DNA from: Prorocentrum cordatum
Lineage: Eukaryota; Sar; Dinophyceae; Prorocentrales; Prorocentraceae
Length of the DNA: 30,000 nucleotides
NCBI GenBank assembly: GCA_963575745.1
Contig: CAUYUJ010001424.1
Location: 25,001 to 55,000 of the forward strand
Reading direction: 5' to 3'
In this document: positions 1 to 12,405 of the stretch, piece after piece
Numbering within the stretch: the first letter of the stretch is position 1
Layout of the letters: each line of letters begins with the position of its first letter
Translations under genes and position numbers: made by a program
Notes under the pieces: model-generated
Told to the model about the DNA's origin: nothing
Databases searched by the model: none
What the model saw: the letters and a program-made list of their open reading frames with translations, nothing else

Positions 1-79
1 GAAATGAGGGGGGCGAGAACGATGAATTATCCTGGCGAAGGGCCCAACCATATGCAGTTGTGAGTAACGCAATTGTTGG

Positions 80-1215
80 TACCGTCTTCGGTGAAGCTCC
101 TTATGGGGCACGAAACGTGTGAGGGGTGTGCCAACATGGGCGCGGTGGTGTCATGCGAGCGCAGTCTCTGGGGCCTTCGGTGGATGTCCTTGTGGGGCCA
201 CGAAACGTGTCAGGGTGTGCCGACATGGGTGCGGTGGTGTCATGCGAGCGCAGCCACTGGGGCCTCCGGTGGAGCTCCTTTTGGGGCCACGAAACGTGTG
301 AGGGGTGTGCCGAAATGAGTGCGGTGCTGTCATGCGAACGCAGCCAACTGGGGCCATGGGTGGAACTCCATATGGGACCACGAAACGTGTGAGCCGTGTA
401 CCGAAATTGGTGCGGTGGTGCCACACACCCCTGTGGGACCGCCCGCATGCGTCCCACATACCCAATTTGGCATTTTTTCACCCACCCAGTACATTGTTTC
501 GTGGCCTCGTAGGGAGCTCCACCGAAGCCCCCAATGGGACCGCCCGCACGCGTCCCGCACCCACACACCATTTGCCGTTTTCACCCACCCAGTACACCCG
601 TTTCGTCGCGATCGCAGCCACTGAGGCTTTCGGTGGAGCTCCCCATGAGGCCGCGGAAAGTGTGAGTGGTGTGCCGAAAGGCGTGCGGTGGCCCGTGCGA
701 GCGCAGCCACTGGGGCCTGCGATGGAGCTCCCTGTGGAGCCATGAAACGTGCGAGGGGTGTACCGAAATGGGTGCGGTGGTGTCATGCGACCGCAGCCAT
801 TGGGACCTTCGGTGAAGCTCCCTGCGGGGCCACGACACGTGTGAGGGGAGTACAGACATGGGTGCGGTGGTGTCATGCGAGCGCAGTCTCTGGGGCCTTC
901 GGTGGAATTCCCTATGGGGCCACGAAACGTGTGAGGGTGTGCCGACATGGGTGCGGTGGTGTCATGCGAACGCCACCACTGGGGCCTTCGGTGGAGCTCC
1001 CAATGGGGTCACGAAACGTGTGAGGGGTGTGCCGACATGGGTGCGGTGGTGTCATGCGAACGCAGCCACTGGGGCAGTCGGTGGCGCTCCTCATAGGGAC
1101 ACGAAACGTGTTAAGGGTGTGCCGAAATGGGCACGGTGGTGCCATGCGAGCGGAGCCACTGGGGCCTTCGGTGGAGCTCCCTATGGGGCTACGAGACGTG
1201 TGAAGGTGTGCCGGA
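80..1215 (+). repeat. ~90-bp satellite array with an inverted block
   Basis: A diverged tandem repeat with a period of about 90 bp. The core CACGAAACGTGTGAGG recurs near 110, 200, 290, 380, 741, 831, 921, 1011, 1101 and 1191, each copy followed by a GTGCGGTGGTGTCATGCGA-type segment and preceded by CTTCGGTGGAGCTCC. Because 90 is a multiple of three, several frames stay open through the array, but the translations are only the repeat read in different phases. Positions about 421-612 carry the unit in the opposite orientation. No gene is seen here. Confidence 0.9.
421..612 (-). repeat. inverted ~101-bp variant units inside the satellite
   Basis: Two units, starting near 435 and 536, share GGGACCGCCCGCA and TTTTCACCCACCCAGTACA. 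Between them, GTTTCGTGGCCTCGTAGG followed by GAGCTCCACCGAAG is the reverse complement of the flanking array's core. These units are therefore reversed relative to the surrounding repeats and carry an extra segment not seen in the direct copies. Confidence 0.8.
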
Positions 1216-1552
<337 letters not shown>

Positions 1553-1556
<4 letters not shown>

Positions 1557-1612
1557 AGGAGGAGGAGGAGGAGGAGGATGGTAGGAGGAGGGAGGGGAGG
1601 GCGGGAGGGGAG
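1553..1612 (+). repeat. GAG/GGA purine tract
   Basis: A short (GAG)n run directly joined to the GAT microsatellite, ending in G-rich purine sequence. The following stretch, 1613-2240, is non-repetitive apart from a purine-rich part at about 1925-2110, and I see no gene in it. Confidence 0.85.
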
Positions 1613-2240
1613 GTGACGCCGGCGCTGTCTCTTCAAAACGAGGACCCAACGCCACAGGATGGTTGGGAAAAACGACTCGGATCCAGGAAAGTGACCCGCA
1701 CTGAGGCGAGAGCGTCATCCTGAACGACGCGAGCAAAGCGCCGATTCAAAAATGAGGCCCAAGCTGAAGCGGGAACACCGTTTAGAAACACCGAAAACGA
1801 TCGCGTCGTATCGAAATAACCACACGGAAAAACAATGGCTGAATCCCTCGTGCGAGAACAATACGCGGAGAGGGCCGAACGCCTTCAGGATAGAGTCAGG
1901 GGAGAGAAGAGAATAGTATTCATAATGTGTAATTGCGAAGGGAGGAGGGACGAGGGACGAGAAAGGAGGAAGGACGGGACGAAAGAAGGAAGTGGGGGGA
2001 GGAAGAAAGCGGAAGGACAGGGGAAACGAAAGGGAAACCAACAAAAGAGTAGGGGGAAATAAGGACGAGGAGCGCAGGGGAGGAGGCAGAAATAACGCAC
2101 GGAGCAGATTGGAGGGATGACGGACGATGGAGAAGGGTTACTACTGCTTGTATCAATGTGTTGGCCAGCGTGGACCCAAACAATTCGCCAGCCCAACGGG
2201 CCAGAGGCGTGCGAAGATCTCTGGTAACTGCGTACAGTAT

Positions 2241-2900
2241 TTCTACTTCGCGCGCGCGGAGCGGCCCCTGGGGGTCCCTGGACGAAAAATACCCTGGGCG
2301 GTCCCCGGCCGGTTCGGTTCAGAGATCCCCGGCCGGGTCAGGTCGGGTGAGCGCCGCCCTCGAGGCCCTCCAGAAAGCCCCAAGAAGGGCCAAGAGGCCC
2401 GAGGGCTGCGAGATGCCACAAGATCGCTCCAAGATGCCCAAGATTGCCCACAGACGCCCCAAGAGGCTTCCAAAAGCACTCCCAAGAGGGCCCCGAGAGG
2501 TAAAATTCAGTGATTTTCCTTAGGTCTTGGACAGATTTGGGCGTTTCCCCCTTGTCGGCTTCCCGACGCCTCAAGACGGCCCGAGAGGTCCCCAGGGTCG
2601 CCCCAAGAGGGTCCAAGAGGGCCCCAAGAGAGCCCCAAGACTGCCCAAGAGGGCTCCAGGGCCGCCCAAGACAACTCCAAGACGGGCTAAGAAGGCCCCA
2701 AGAATGCCCCAAGAGAAGCCCCAGAGGGGGAACACGAAACAACATCTCGAGCCCTCGGCCATAAGCAGCCCCCAGGAGGTCCCCAGAGGTCCCCAAGAGA
2801 CCCCAAGAGGCCCCCAACAGGCGGTCAGGAGGCCGCCAAGAGGCTCCCAAGAGCCCCAAAAAGGCTCCAGGTTAAGACGCCCCCGAAAGCCTCGGAGAAC
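2241..2900 (+). repeat. dispersed CCCCAAGAGG-type repeat, copy A
   Basis: Degenerate short units around CCCCAAGAGG fill 2376-2520 and 2568-2895. They are split by a non-repetitive spacer (about 2505-2570, with GATTTTCCTTAGG) and followed by a marker near 2725-2755 (GAGGGGGAACACGAAAC). The reverse complement of this whole arrangement is recognisable at 8290-8830 with the same markers in the same order, so this is a dispersed family rather than random low complexity. Translations are runs of Leu-Leu-Gly-Ala-Ser-Trp-Gly type on the minus strand and show no known domain. Confidence 0.7.
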
Positions 2901-2989
2901 TCCTAAAAGCTTACTGTGCACTGCCTCCCGGTGCGCGAAAATGGACTGGCGGGATGAGCGAAGCGATTACATAGATTAGTGAACTCTCT

Positions 2990-3340
2990 CGGCGCAGCAT
3001 GTGTACTGCAATACGTGCGTGGCGAAATTTACGCGATGCAATCTACATGGTGCAAGATATGCGATGCTACAAACGTGGCACAAATCATGTGGTACTGCAC
3101 GCGCGGTGTCATTCACGGGATCCGACATGTGTTGTGCAGGCTATGTGGTGCAAGCAATGTGGTGCAAAATATGGGGCGCAACCTTGTTATAATGCAGATT
3201 GCGGGGTGGAATGTACGCGTGGCAAGCTATGTGGTACCACATACTGCACTATCTGTGAGGCAAATACTGTGGTGCGAGCCAAGTAATGTTGTGCATTGCA
3301 ACATGCGTGGTGCAAAATACGTGGCGCAACCAAGTATCCC
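2990..3340 (+). repeat. degenerate TGTGGTGCAA repeats
   Basis: Loose units around TATGTGGTGCAAG recur at irregular spacing of roughly 15-30 bp. A similar motif appears again at about 15912-15975. No coding function is visible. Confidence 0.55.
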
Positions 3341-3995
3341 ACCGACCCACCCACAACTTGGTCTGCAAAACGCATGAGGCGGCAATTGTGATGCATGCCT
3401 GGCGATGGCTGGCGCATCGCCGCGGCCGCGCTAGCGCGCGCAGGCTCGCGCGCAGAGCAGCCAGTTAGCCTGGCGCGACCGACGGCCGCGGTGGCGCTGA
3501 CCGCTGGGAACTTCCAAGAGCGTCTCCCAGGCCACGCTGACGCGCGGGCACTTCAGCGCGAGTCGATAACTCAGGCGGGCGCGGTGTCAGGGCGACGTCG
3601 ACAACAGCACACAAGATGATAATTGCAGCGATGCCACTGACGACGATGACGATCACGACAGCAAAACAAATGACAGTGCGGATGCTTATCACGCCGATGA
3701 CGACGATGGTGTCTACGCGTCGGTGATGAAGTTGGCGAAAGGATTTCGACATGCGCGCGCGGCCGACGGGCGCGAGTGGCCCGCATGGTATCATTTGACA
3801 GGGGTCGTGCCTTCGGGGAGGTGGGTTACCCCTCCCCCTGCCCCCTCCCCTGGACCTGGACGAGGGGGGGTCGCGACCGATTGGAACGTCCAGGAAGACC
3901 TCGGCGAGAGGGCGAAAACCACTCATTTTGCTCAAGTTTTGGGCCAAGTCTGGCCTCCTTGGCGAGGGGAGCTGATTTAGTATTTACCGCCTTTC
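3341..3995. other. no recognised gene
   Basis: Mostly GC-rich, non-repetitive sequence with an alternating CG/GC patch at about 3420-3460 and a short GAC/GAT patch at about 3636-3710. The reading frames are overlapping and of similar length on both strands and have no recognisable domain. Confidence 0.5.
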
Positions 3996-3999
3996 TATG

Positions 4000-4262
4000 A
4001 TCGAACTCCTCCAAGATGTTTCCAAGAAGGTCCCCAACGCTCCCAAGAGGGCCCCAAGAGGCGCCCGGGATACCCCAAGAGTCCCCCAAGTCCCCAACGA
4101 GGCTGCCAAGAGACCTCCAAGAGGCCCCAAGAGACTCCCGCGAGACACCCAAAAACCTCCAAGGGGCCCCCAGGACCGCCAAAAGGACCCCAAGACGCCC
4201 CAAGAGAACTCCAAGAAGCTCTCAAGAGACATCCGGAGAGACCCCGAGAGGCATCCAAAAGG
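4000..4262 (+). repeat. CCCCAAGAGG-type repeat, partial copy C
   Basis: The same degenerate units as at 2376-2895 (for example CCCAAGAGGGCCCCAAGAGG), without the two spacer markers being clear. It runs directly into the CTC microsatellite. Confidence 0.6.
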
Positions 4263-4274
4263 CCTCTGGCCTTC

Positions 4275-4545
4275 TGCTCGCCGTCCTCCTCCTCCTCCTC
4301 CTCCTCCTCCTCCTCCTTTTCCCTCCTCCTCCTCCTCCTTCTCCTCCTGCTCCTCCTCCTCCTCCTCCTCCTCCTCCTCCTGCTCCGCATCCTGCTCCTC
4401 CTCCTCCTCCTCCTCCTCCTCCTCCGCCTCCTCCTTGTCCTCCCCATTCTCCTCATCCTCCTCCTCCTCCTCCACTCCTCCTCCTCCTCCTCCACCTCCT
4501 CCTCCTCCTCCTCCTCCTCCTCCTCCCCATCCTCCTACTCCTCCT
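4275..4545 (+). repeat. (CTC)n microsatellite
   Basis: CTC/CCT triplets with scattered interruptions (TGCTCC, CATCCT). It is a polypyrimidine/polypurine mirror-type tract. Open frames read poly-Ser/Pro/Leu or poly-Glu/Arg. Confidence 0.95.
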
Positions 4546-4838
4546 CATCATCATTATCTTCCTCTGTTTCGTCTTAGTTTTGCGATTATTATGATTGTCT
4601 TAGTATTATTCGTATTACTATTATCAGTATTACTCGTACCATTCTCATTCTAAGCATTAATAGTATTCTTCGTATTACTATAAATAATAATATTAGTAGT
4701 AGTATTAGTATTGTTATTATAACTATGGTTATCATTAAGATTAGTAGTCCTATTACTCTAAGTGTTATTATTATTCCTAGTATGAGTACTATCACTATCA
4801 TTCTTAGTATTCGTAGTATCATTATTAGTATTATCACC
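4546..4838 (+). repeat. AT-rich degenerate triplet tract
   Basis: An AT-rich island of decayed triplets (ATT, AGT, ATC, TAT) between CTC-type tracts, for example TTAGTATTATTCGTATTAC. It looks like an old ATN triplet repeat. No gene is seen. Confidence 0.7.
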
Positions 4839-5019
4839 TCCTCCTCCTCCTCCTCCTCCTCCTCATCATCATCATCATCAGCAGCAGCATCATCAGCATC
4901 AGCATAAGCATCAGCATCAGCCGCATTATAATCAGCATCATCAGCAGCATCAGCATCAGCATCAGCATCAGCATCAGCATCAGCATCAGCATCACCATCA
5001 CCATCACCATCACCATCAC

Positions 5020-5088
<69 letters not shown>

Positions 5089-5570
5089 ATTCTTCTTCTT
5101 ACCCATCAGCATCATCATCTTCATCAGCATCATCATCAGCAGCATCATCATCATCATCATCATCATCATCATAATCGTCATCATCATCAGCAGCATCATA
5201 ATCATAATCAGCATAATCGGCAGAAGCATCAACATCATCATCATCATCAGCAGCATCGTCATCAAACAAAATCACGATCATCATCATCATCACCATCATC
5301 AGCATCATCATCATCATGATCGGCATCAACATCATCATCATCATCAGCATAATCATCACCACCAGCATTACCATCATCATCATCAGAGGCATCATCAGCA
5401 GCATCATCAACATCGTCATCATCGTCATCATCATCATCATCAGCATCATCATCATAATCATCATCATCATCATCGGTAGCATAATCACAATCATCATCAT
5501 CATAATCATCATCGTAATCAGCATCATCAGCAGCAGCATCATCATCATCATTCAACCTCATCCTCATCCT
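4839..5570 (+). repeat. (CCT)n then (CAT)n / (CAGCAT)n microsatellite
   Basis: A short CCT run (4839-4866) joins a long CAT-based repeat. At about 4940-5018 there are successive uniform blocks: CAGCAT hexamers, then CACCAT hexamers, then pure CAT. The remainder is CAT with interspersed CAG, CGT and AAT triplets. Confidence 0.95.
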
Positions 5571-5735
5571 AATCCTCATCCTCATCCTCATCCTCCTCCT
5601 CGTCCTTGTCCTCCTCCTCCTCCTCCTCCAACTCCTCCTCCTCCTCCTCATTAATCTCCTCCTCCTCCTTCTCCTCATCATCATCATCATCAACATCAGC
5701 ATCAGCATCAGCATCAGCATCAGCATCATCATCCG
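5571..5735 (+). repeat. (CTC)n / (CCTCAT)n then (AGCATC)n tract
   Basis: CCTCAT hexamers pass into CTC triplets (about 5590-5675), then CAT, then AGCATC hexamers (about 5692-5730). Confidence 0.9.
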
Positions 5736-6047
5736 CCTGTTCCTCTTCGTCCCTCCTCCGTCCTCCCCCCTCCTCCGATCTTTCTCCTCTTGGTGTATGA
5801 CGGTTTCCCCAACCCCTGATTCCGATGCATGCTCCTCCACATCCCTGATCAGCCCAACTCGCCTGGGCATCAGTTTTGGATGGGCTGGTTGGGTTACGCG
5901 AAGCGCGCGCGTCGCGCGCGCTTACTACATACTTGACCCCGAAGACGGTTGCAACATCCGTGGGACCTATCCCGTAGTGTCTTCCCAAAGGCTACTGTTT
6001 ACGCTTGCCTGCTTTTCCGTCGTCGTCGGATACAGATCCCGGAGGGG
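5736..6047. other. no recognised gene
   Basis: Non-repetitive sequence with a CG/GC alternating patch near 5900-5922 (GCGAAGCGCGCGCGTCGCGC). No supported gene or RNA. Confidence 0.4.
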
Positions 6048-6275
6048 GTAGGCTAACCTAGGCCCTACCCTAGGCTCTAGGGTAGCCTAAGGCAGGCCAT
6101 ACCCTAGACCCTAGGGGAGCCTAATGTAGGGCCTACCCTAGGCCCTACGGTAGCCTAAGGTTGCCCCAGGGTCCTAGGGATAGGCCTATGGATGGCCTAG
6201 GCGCAGGCCCTAGTGGCAGGCCTAGGGTAGGCCTAGAGGTAGGCCCTACGTGCAGGCCTATGGTAGGCCTTCTAA
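6048..6275. repeat. CCTAGG/AGGCCT palindrome cluster
   Basis: A compact block built from CCTAGG, AGGCCT, CCCTAC and GTAGGG words, spaced roughly 8-20 bp apart. Many neighbouring words are mutually complementary (for example ACCCTAGGCTCTAGGGT), so the block can form several alternative hairpins on either strand. It has sharp edges against unrelated sequence. Confidence 0.85.
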
Positions 6276-6340
6276 AGTATGATGCATGATAATCTTGGCA
6301 CGCACGCAACGCGGGCGGGTCGTGTTGGGTGTGCGGGACA

Positions 6341-8162
<1,822 letters not shown>

Positions 8163-8188
8163 GGGCCACGAGATTCGAAGTGGCGTTG

Positions 8189-8248
8189 CCAGAACACGTA
8201 GCTATCGGGTTGGTTGTCGGGAGGAGCAGGTGGGGCCACGTGTTCTGG
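8189..8248. repeat. 11-bp inverted repeat
   Basis: CCAGAACACGT at 8189-8199 and ACGTGTTCTGG at 8238-8248 are perfect reverse complements with a 38-bp spacer, just after the CAT array. It could be a small hairpin or chance. Confidence 0.5.
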
Positions 8249-8289
8249 AAGGGTGGTTTTGCAGCATGGCAGATGTAAAAGACTGTCGG

Positions 8290-8830
8290 AGACGTATGGG
8301 GGGGCAGATTGGAAGCCTCCTGGGAGTTCCGTAACGATCTCTAGGGGGTCTTTTGAAGCCTCGTGTGGCCGCTTTGGGGCGGGAGGCTTGAAATATCGGT
8401 GCGTGTTCTCCCTCTGGGACCGCTCTGGGCGCGTTGCTGGGGCCCTTTAGCGCCGTCTTGGGGGCCTCGTGGGCCGTCTTGGGACAGTCTGGGGCCGCAT
8501 GGGCACCCTCCTGGGAGCATCCTGAGCCGTCCTGGGGCGATGTTGGAGGCCCCTAGGGCCGTCGTGGAACGCGGGAAAGCCGAACATCTTAGAAAACCCT
8601 CAAGGAAATGAAGGAATTTGGTTTGTTGGGGCCCTCATGGAAGTGCTGTTGGATGCCTCTCGGGGCGACTTGGATGCCTCTGAGGCGGACTGGGGCCGAA
8701 CTTGAGGGATTCGGGGCCCCTTGGATCGTCTGGGCAGGCCCCCAGAGTTCTTTTGGCCCGTTTGGGAGGCGTCCTGGACGTTTCTCTGGCCGCTGGCGAG
8801 AGCCCCAAGGAACCCTGGAGCGGCCATGGC
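8290..8830 (-). repeat. dispersed CCCCAAGAGG-type repeat, copy B (inverted)
   Basis: On the minus strand this matches copy A (2241-2900). GTGTTCTCCCTCTGGG at about 8404 corresponds to the reverse complement of the copy A marker near 2735. The non-repetitive spacer at about 8570-8630 (CTCAAGGAAATGAAGGAATT) corresponds to the copy A spacer near 2505-2525. The distance between markers is similar in both copies, about 220-235 bp. The copies are strongly diverged. Confidence 0.65.
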
Positions 8831-8869
8831 GACACAGGGCAGCTGGGCGGCACAGCCAGTAAATACCTA

Positions 8870-9285
8870 TATGCTCATACACACATATATATATACACAT
8901 ACATACATACATACATACATACATACATACATTACCTACATACATACATACACACATACATACATACGTATATATATATATGGATAATATAATCATATAT
9001 ATATACAAACATGTACATTTGCATGTACCAATACATGAACACATACACGTACAACTACATATACATGTACCTGCACATATACATATACCTAAACGAATGC
9101 ACATACACCTACACATACTCATACACATACACATACACATACATGTACACATACTCATACACACACGTATACAAATGCATATACATATACATGCACATAC
9201 ACATACACATACCTATACACATACACATACACATACATATACACATACACATGTCTTTATATATACAAAAACACACATATCCACC
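8870..9285 (+). repeat. (ACAT)n / (ACATAT)n microsatellite
   Basis: ACATACAT tetramers (about 8900-8970) pass into ACATAT/ACACAT hexamers. Reading frames give Tyr/Ile/His/Thr-rich repeats and are not genes. Positions 9286-9493 are non-repetitive with nothing recognised. Confidence 0.95.
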
Positions 9286-9493
9286 GGCCCCCTTGTGGGG
9301 CCACCAGGCTGCGAGGCACGTGATTCGCAGTTTCCTGTACCAGTTGTAGCTTGTAGTTTCCAGTGTTACAGTTCTGCTTCTTGCTGGTTACTGTAACTAG
9401 TTGATTGACCGCGCGAGGGGGGGGAGGCCCAAACAGGATTTTTTAGCACCCCGTGGGCGCGTTGTCCGAATTGCTGGGGGAGCTCGAAATCGA

Positions 9494-10236
9494 CACCCCT
9501 CACGCAGATCCGCGGGGTCAGGGTCCAAAAACACATGGGATTTGCCACATTTCTGAAATTCGGTGCCACCCCTCACGCAGATCCGCGGGGTCAGGGTCCA
9601 AAAACACAGGGATTTGCCACATTTCTGAAATTCGGTGCCACCCCTCACGCAGATCCGCGGGGTCAGGGTCCAAAAACACATGGGATTTGCCACATTTCTG
9701 AAATTCGGTGCCACCCCTCACGCAGATCCGCGGGGTCAGGGTCCAAAAACACATGGGATTTGCCACATTTCTGAAATTCGGTGCCACCCCTCACGCAGAT
9801 CCGCGGGGTCAGGGTCCAAAAACACAAGGGATTTGCCACATTTCTGAAATTCGGTGCCACCCCTCACGCAGATCCGCGGGGTCAGGGTCCAAAAACACAT
9901 GGGATTTGCCACATTTCTGAAATTCGGTGCCACCCCTCACGCAGATCCGCGGGGTCAGGGTCCAAAAACACAGGGGATTTGCCACATTTCTGAAATTCGG
10001 TGCCACCCCTCACGCAGATCCGCGGGGTCAGGGTCCAAAAACATAGGGGATTTGCCACATTTCTGAAATTCGGTGCCACCCCTCACGCAGATCCGCGGGG
10101 TCAGGGTCCAAAAACACAGGGGATTTGCCACATTTCTGAAATTCGGTGCCACCCCTCACGCAGATCCGCGGGGTCAGGGTCCAAAAACACAGGGGATTTG
10201 CCACATTTCTGAAATTCGGTGCCACCCCTCACGCAC
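9494..10236 (+). repeat. 73-bp tandem array, ten near-identical units
   Basis: The unit begins CACCCCTCACGCAGATCCGC and includes GGTCCAAAAACACA and TTTGCCACATTTCTGAAATT. Units start near 9494, 9567, 9639, 9712, 9785, 9858, 9931, 10004, 10077 and 10150, with a truncated eleventh start at about 10223. By eye, every difference between full units lies in a 3-4 base window just after AAAAACA. Because 73 is not a multiple of three, the repeated open frames are staggered and non-coding. Confidence 0.97.
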
Positions 10237-10239
10237 ATC

Positions 10240-10360
10240 CATCGCAAGGCGTGGTAACCCAAACTGCGAGTACTCCCTCGGCCCTTTAATCCCAAGGTGT
10301 GGTAACCAAGCTCGTAAACCATACACGTCTTACCAATCGCCCTGTGTGGTAACCCCTCTT
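10240..10360 (+). repeat. three ~48-bp imperfect repeats
   Basis: GTGGTAACC occurs at 10251, 10299 and 10346, each preceded by a similar CGCAAGGC, CCCAAGGT or CGCCCTGT word. This is a short degenerate tandem repeat directly after the 73-bp array. Confidence 0.55.
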
Positions 10361-10509
10361 GTGATCAGTTGGTTTTGCCGATTGCGAATCGGCCTCGCAT
10401 GAAGTTCCGATACTGCTGCACGACAGCGCCAAAGCCTCATGACTTAGCTCTTCCATGGCCCATTCTCCGAGAGAGGGGGCCGGCGGCAGGGGGCGAAGCC
10501 CTTACGGCT

Positions 10510-11118
10510 AAACATACACACCTACATACATATGTATGTGTGTATATATATACATGTTCATACACAGATAAACATGTACATATACACATACACATACATA
10601 TACCTATATATTTATGTGTATATATACACAGATGCATATGCATCTACACAGTTACATACATATACATGTGAGCCTACATATACATACACTTAAACCTATG
10701 CATAAACATATTCATATACACATATGCACATGCACATACAAACACACATACTCATACTCATACATATACATATGCATATACATAAACATATACATATACA
10801 TATACACACATGCTCATATACATATACATATACAAATACATATGCATATACAGCTACCTATACATATACATATACGTATACATATACATACACATATGCG
10901 TATACACATACATGTAGACATACACGTACACATACATATACACATAAATAGGCATATATCTGAACATATACATAAACATGTACGTAGACATATGCATACG
11001 CATATACATATACATACACATACTCATCCGCATATATATGTATATATATATATTCATATATATACATACTTATACATATATATGAATGTACATATACAGA
11101 TGCATATACACCTACAGA
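10510..11118 (+). repeat. (ACATAT)n-type microsatellite
   Basis: Degenerate ACATAT/ACACAT/TATATG hexamers throughout. Positions 11119-11330 after it are non-repetitive with no gene recognised. Confidence 0.93.
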
Positions 11119-11330
11119 TCCACCGACCCTGCCGGCGTGTGTGAGGGGCTTCTCCGTTCGCGTCGTGCTTGCTTTCCTGCTCGACTTTCTGTAGCCGCAT
11201 CCAGCTTCCACTCACCGTTCTCCCGCTCTCCGTCAGCAGAGTCCTCTTCATTGCACATGCACTGCCAAGCAATTGATTGAACGACGTCAATACTTCGAAG
11301 GGAAGCCCCTTCCTTTTTCCCTTCACCGAT

Positions 11331-11460
11331 GCGGGAGGGGGGGAGGGGGGGGGGCGGACCCGGGGGGGTCCCGAAGGGGTCCCGGGTGGGTCCCGGGGGG
11401 ATCCCAGGGGGGACCCCAGGGGGGACCCCAGGGGGGACCCCGGGCCCCCCGCCCCAAATC
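11331..11460 (+). repeat. G-tract minisatellite
   Basis: Runs of six to ten G alternate with CCC. Four units of the GGGGGGACCCCA type sit at about 11396-11440, and GGGTCCCGGG-type palindromes lie before them. The plus strand has many G-runs suitable for quadruplex formation, and the GGGACCCC units can also pair with each other. Confidence 0.85.
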
Positions 11461-11519
11461 CGACACCCCCTCCTAGCCCCTTCGATCAGGGTCGGCGGCA
11501 CCGGCCGTCAGGCCTCTCC

Positions 11520-11639
11520 AATACATACACCTATACGTTTACCTGTGAAAAAATAAGCATATTCACATACATATACAGATACAGAGACATAAACCTATAC
11601 GTACACGTATACATAAACCTATACATATAATATATATAT

Positions 11640-11674
<35 letters not shown>

Positions 11675-11690
11675 TACACACAATTTCTAC
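11520..11690 (+). repeat. (ACATAT)n-type microsatellite
   Basis: The same motif class as 10510-11118. It is followed by pyrimidine-rich sequence (11691-11900) without a gene. Confidence 0.9.
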
Positions 11691-11904
11691 ATCACCCTCT
11701 TCCTGCTTTTCCTACCCATCCACATCCCTCTCCGATCCTCGCCCTTCACCTCCTCATCATCCTCCTCTTCCTCCTCCTTCTCGCACCCCTCATCCTCCTC
11801 CCTCCTCAGTGTACTCGCCCGCCTCCCCATCTTCATAGCCCATTTTTTCCTCCGCATCAGCCCCCTCGCAAATCTGCCGGGGGGGCATCCTCCCCATTAC
11901 CATT

Positions 11905-12030
11905 GCAGGCCAACGGATTGCAATCCAGCCGATTTCAAACAAACCTGCTGCAACGCAGTCGACTGCTACCCGATGGATCGCAAGCCAATCGATTGGAAGC
12001 CAGCCGATTGCACTCCAATGGGTCCCCGCA
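11905..12030 (+). repeat. degenerate CCGATTGCAA repeats
   Basis: Words such as CGGATTGCAATCC, CCGATTTCAAAC, CGATTGGAAGCC and CCGATTGCACTCC recur about every 12-20 bp. Confidence 0.55.
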
Positions 12031-12057
12031 GCGAACGATCATTCCGACGATCCGTCT

Positions 12058-12405
12058 CCTGCTCCTCCTCCTCCTCCTCCTCCCTCCTCCTCCTCCTCCT
12101 CCTCCTCCTTTTCCTCCTTTCCTCCTCCTCCTCCTCCTCCTCTTCCTCCTCCCCCTCCTCCTCCCCCTCCTCCTCCCTCCCTCCTCCTCCTCCTCCTCCT
12201 CGTCCTCGTCCTCCTCCTCCTCCTCCTCCTCCTCCTCCTCCTCCTCCTCCTCCTCCTCCTCCTCATCCTCCTCCTCCTCCTCCTCCTCCTCCTCCTCCTC
12301 CTCCTCCTCCTCCTCCTCCTCCTCCTCCTCCTCCTCCGTTTCCTTTTCCTCTTCCTCCTCCTTCCCCGTGTTCCTCCTCCTCCTCCTTCTCCTCCTCCTT
12401 TCTAC
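12058..12405 (+). repeat. (CTC)n microsatellite
   Basis: A long CTC/CCT triplet tract with TTT, CCC and CGT interruptions. Open frames on both strands read poly-Ser, Pro, Glu, Arg or Gly. Confidence 0.96.

Noticed and set aside
2376-2900. A Leu/Gly/Trp-repeat protein on the minus strand
   Set aside because: The pattern is the translation of the CCCCAAGAGG-type repeat and changes frame among copies. No start, domain or conservation supports a protein.
9494-10236. CRISPR-like look of regularly spaced repeats, and the 73-base unit being tRNA-sized
   Set aside because: The units are contiguous and identical with no variable spacers, the genome is eukaryotic, and the unit lacks a T-loop, anticodon arm or cloverleaf pairing.
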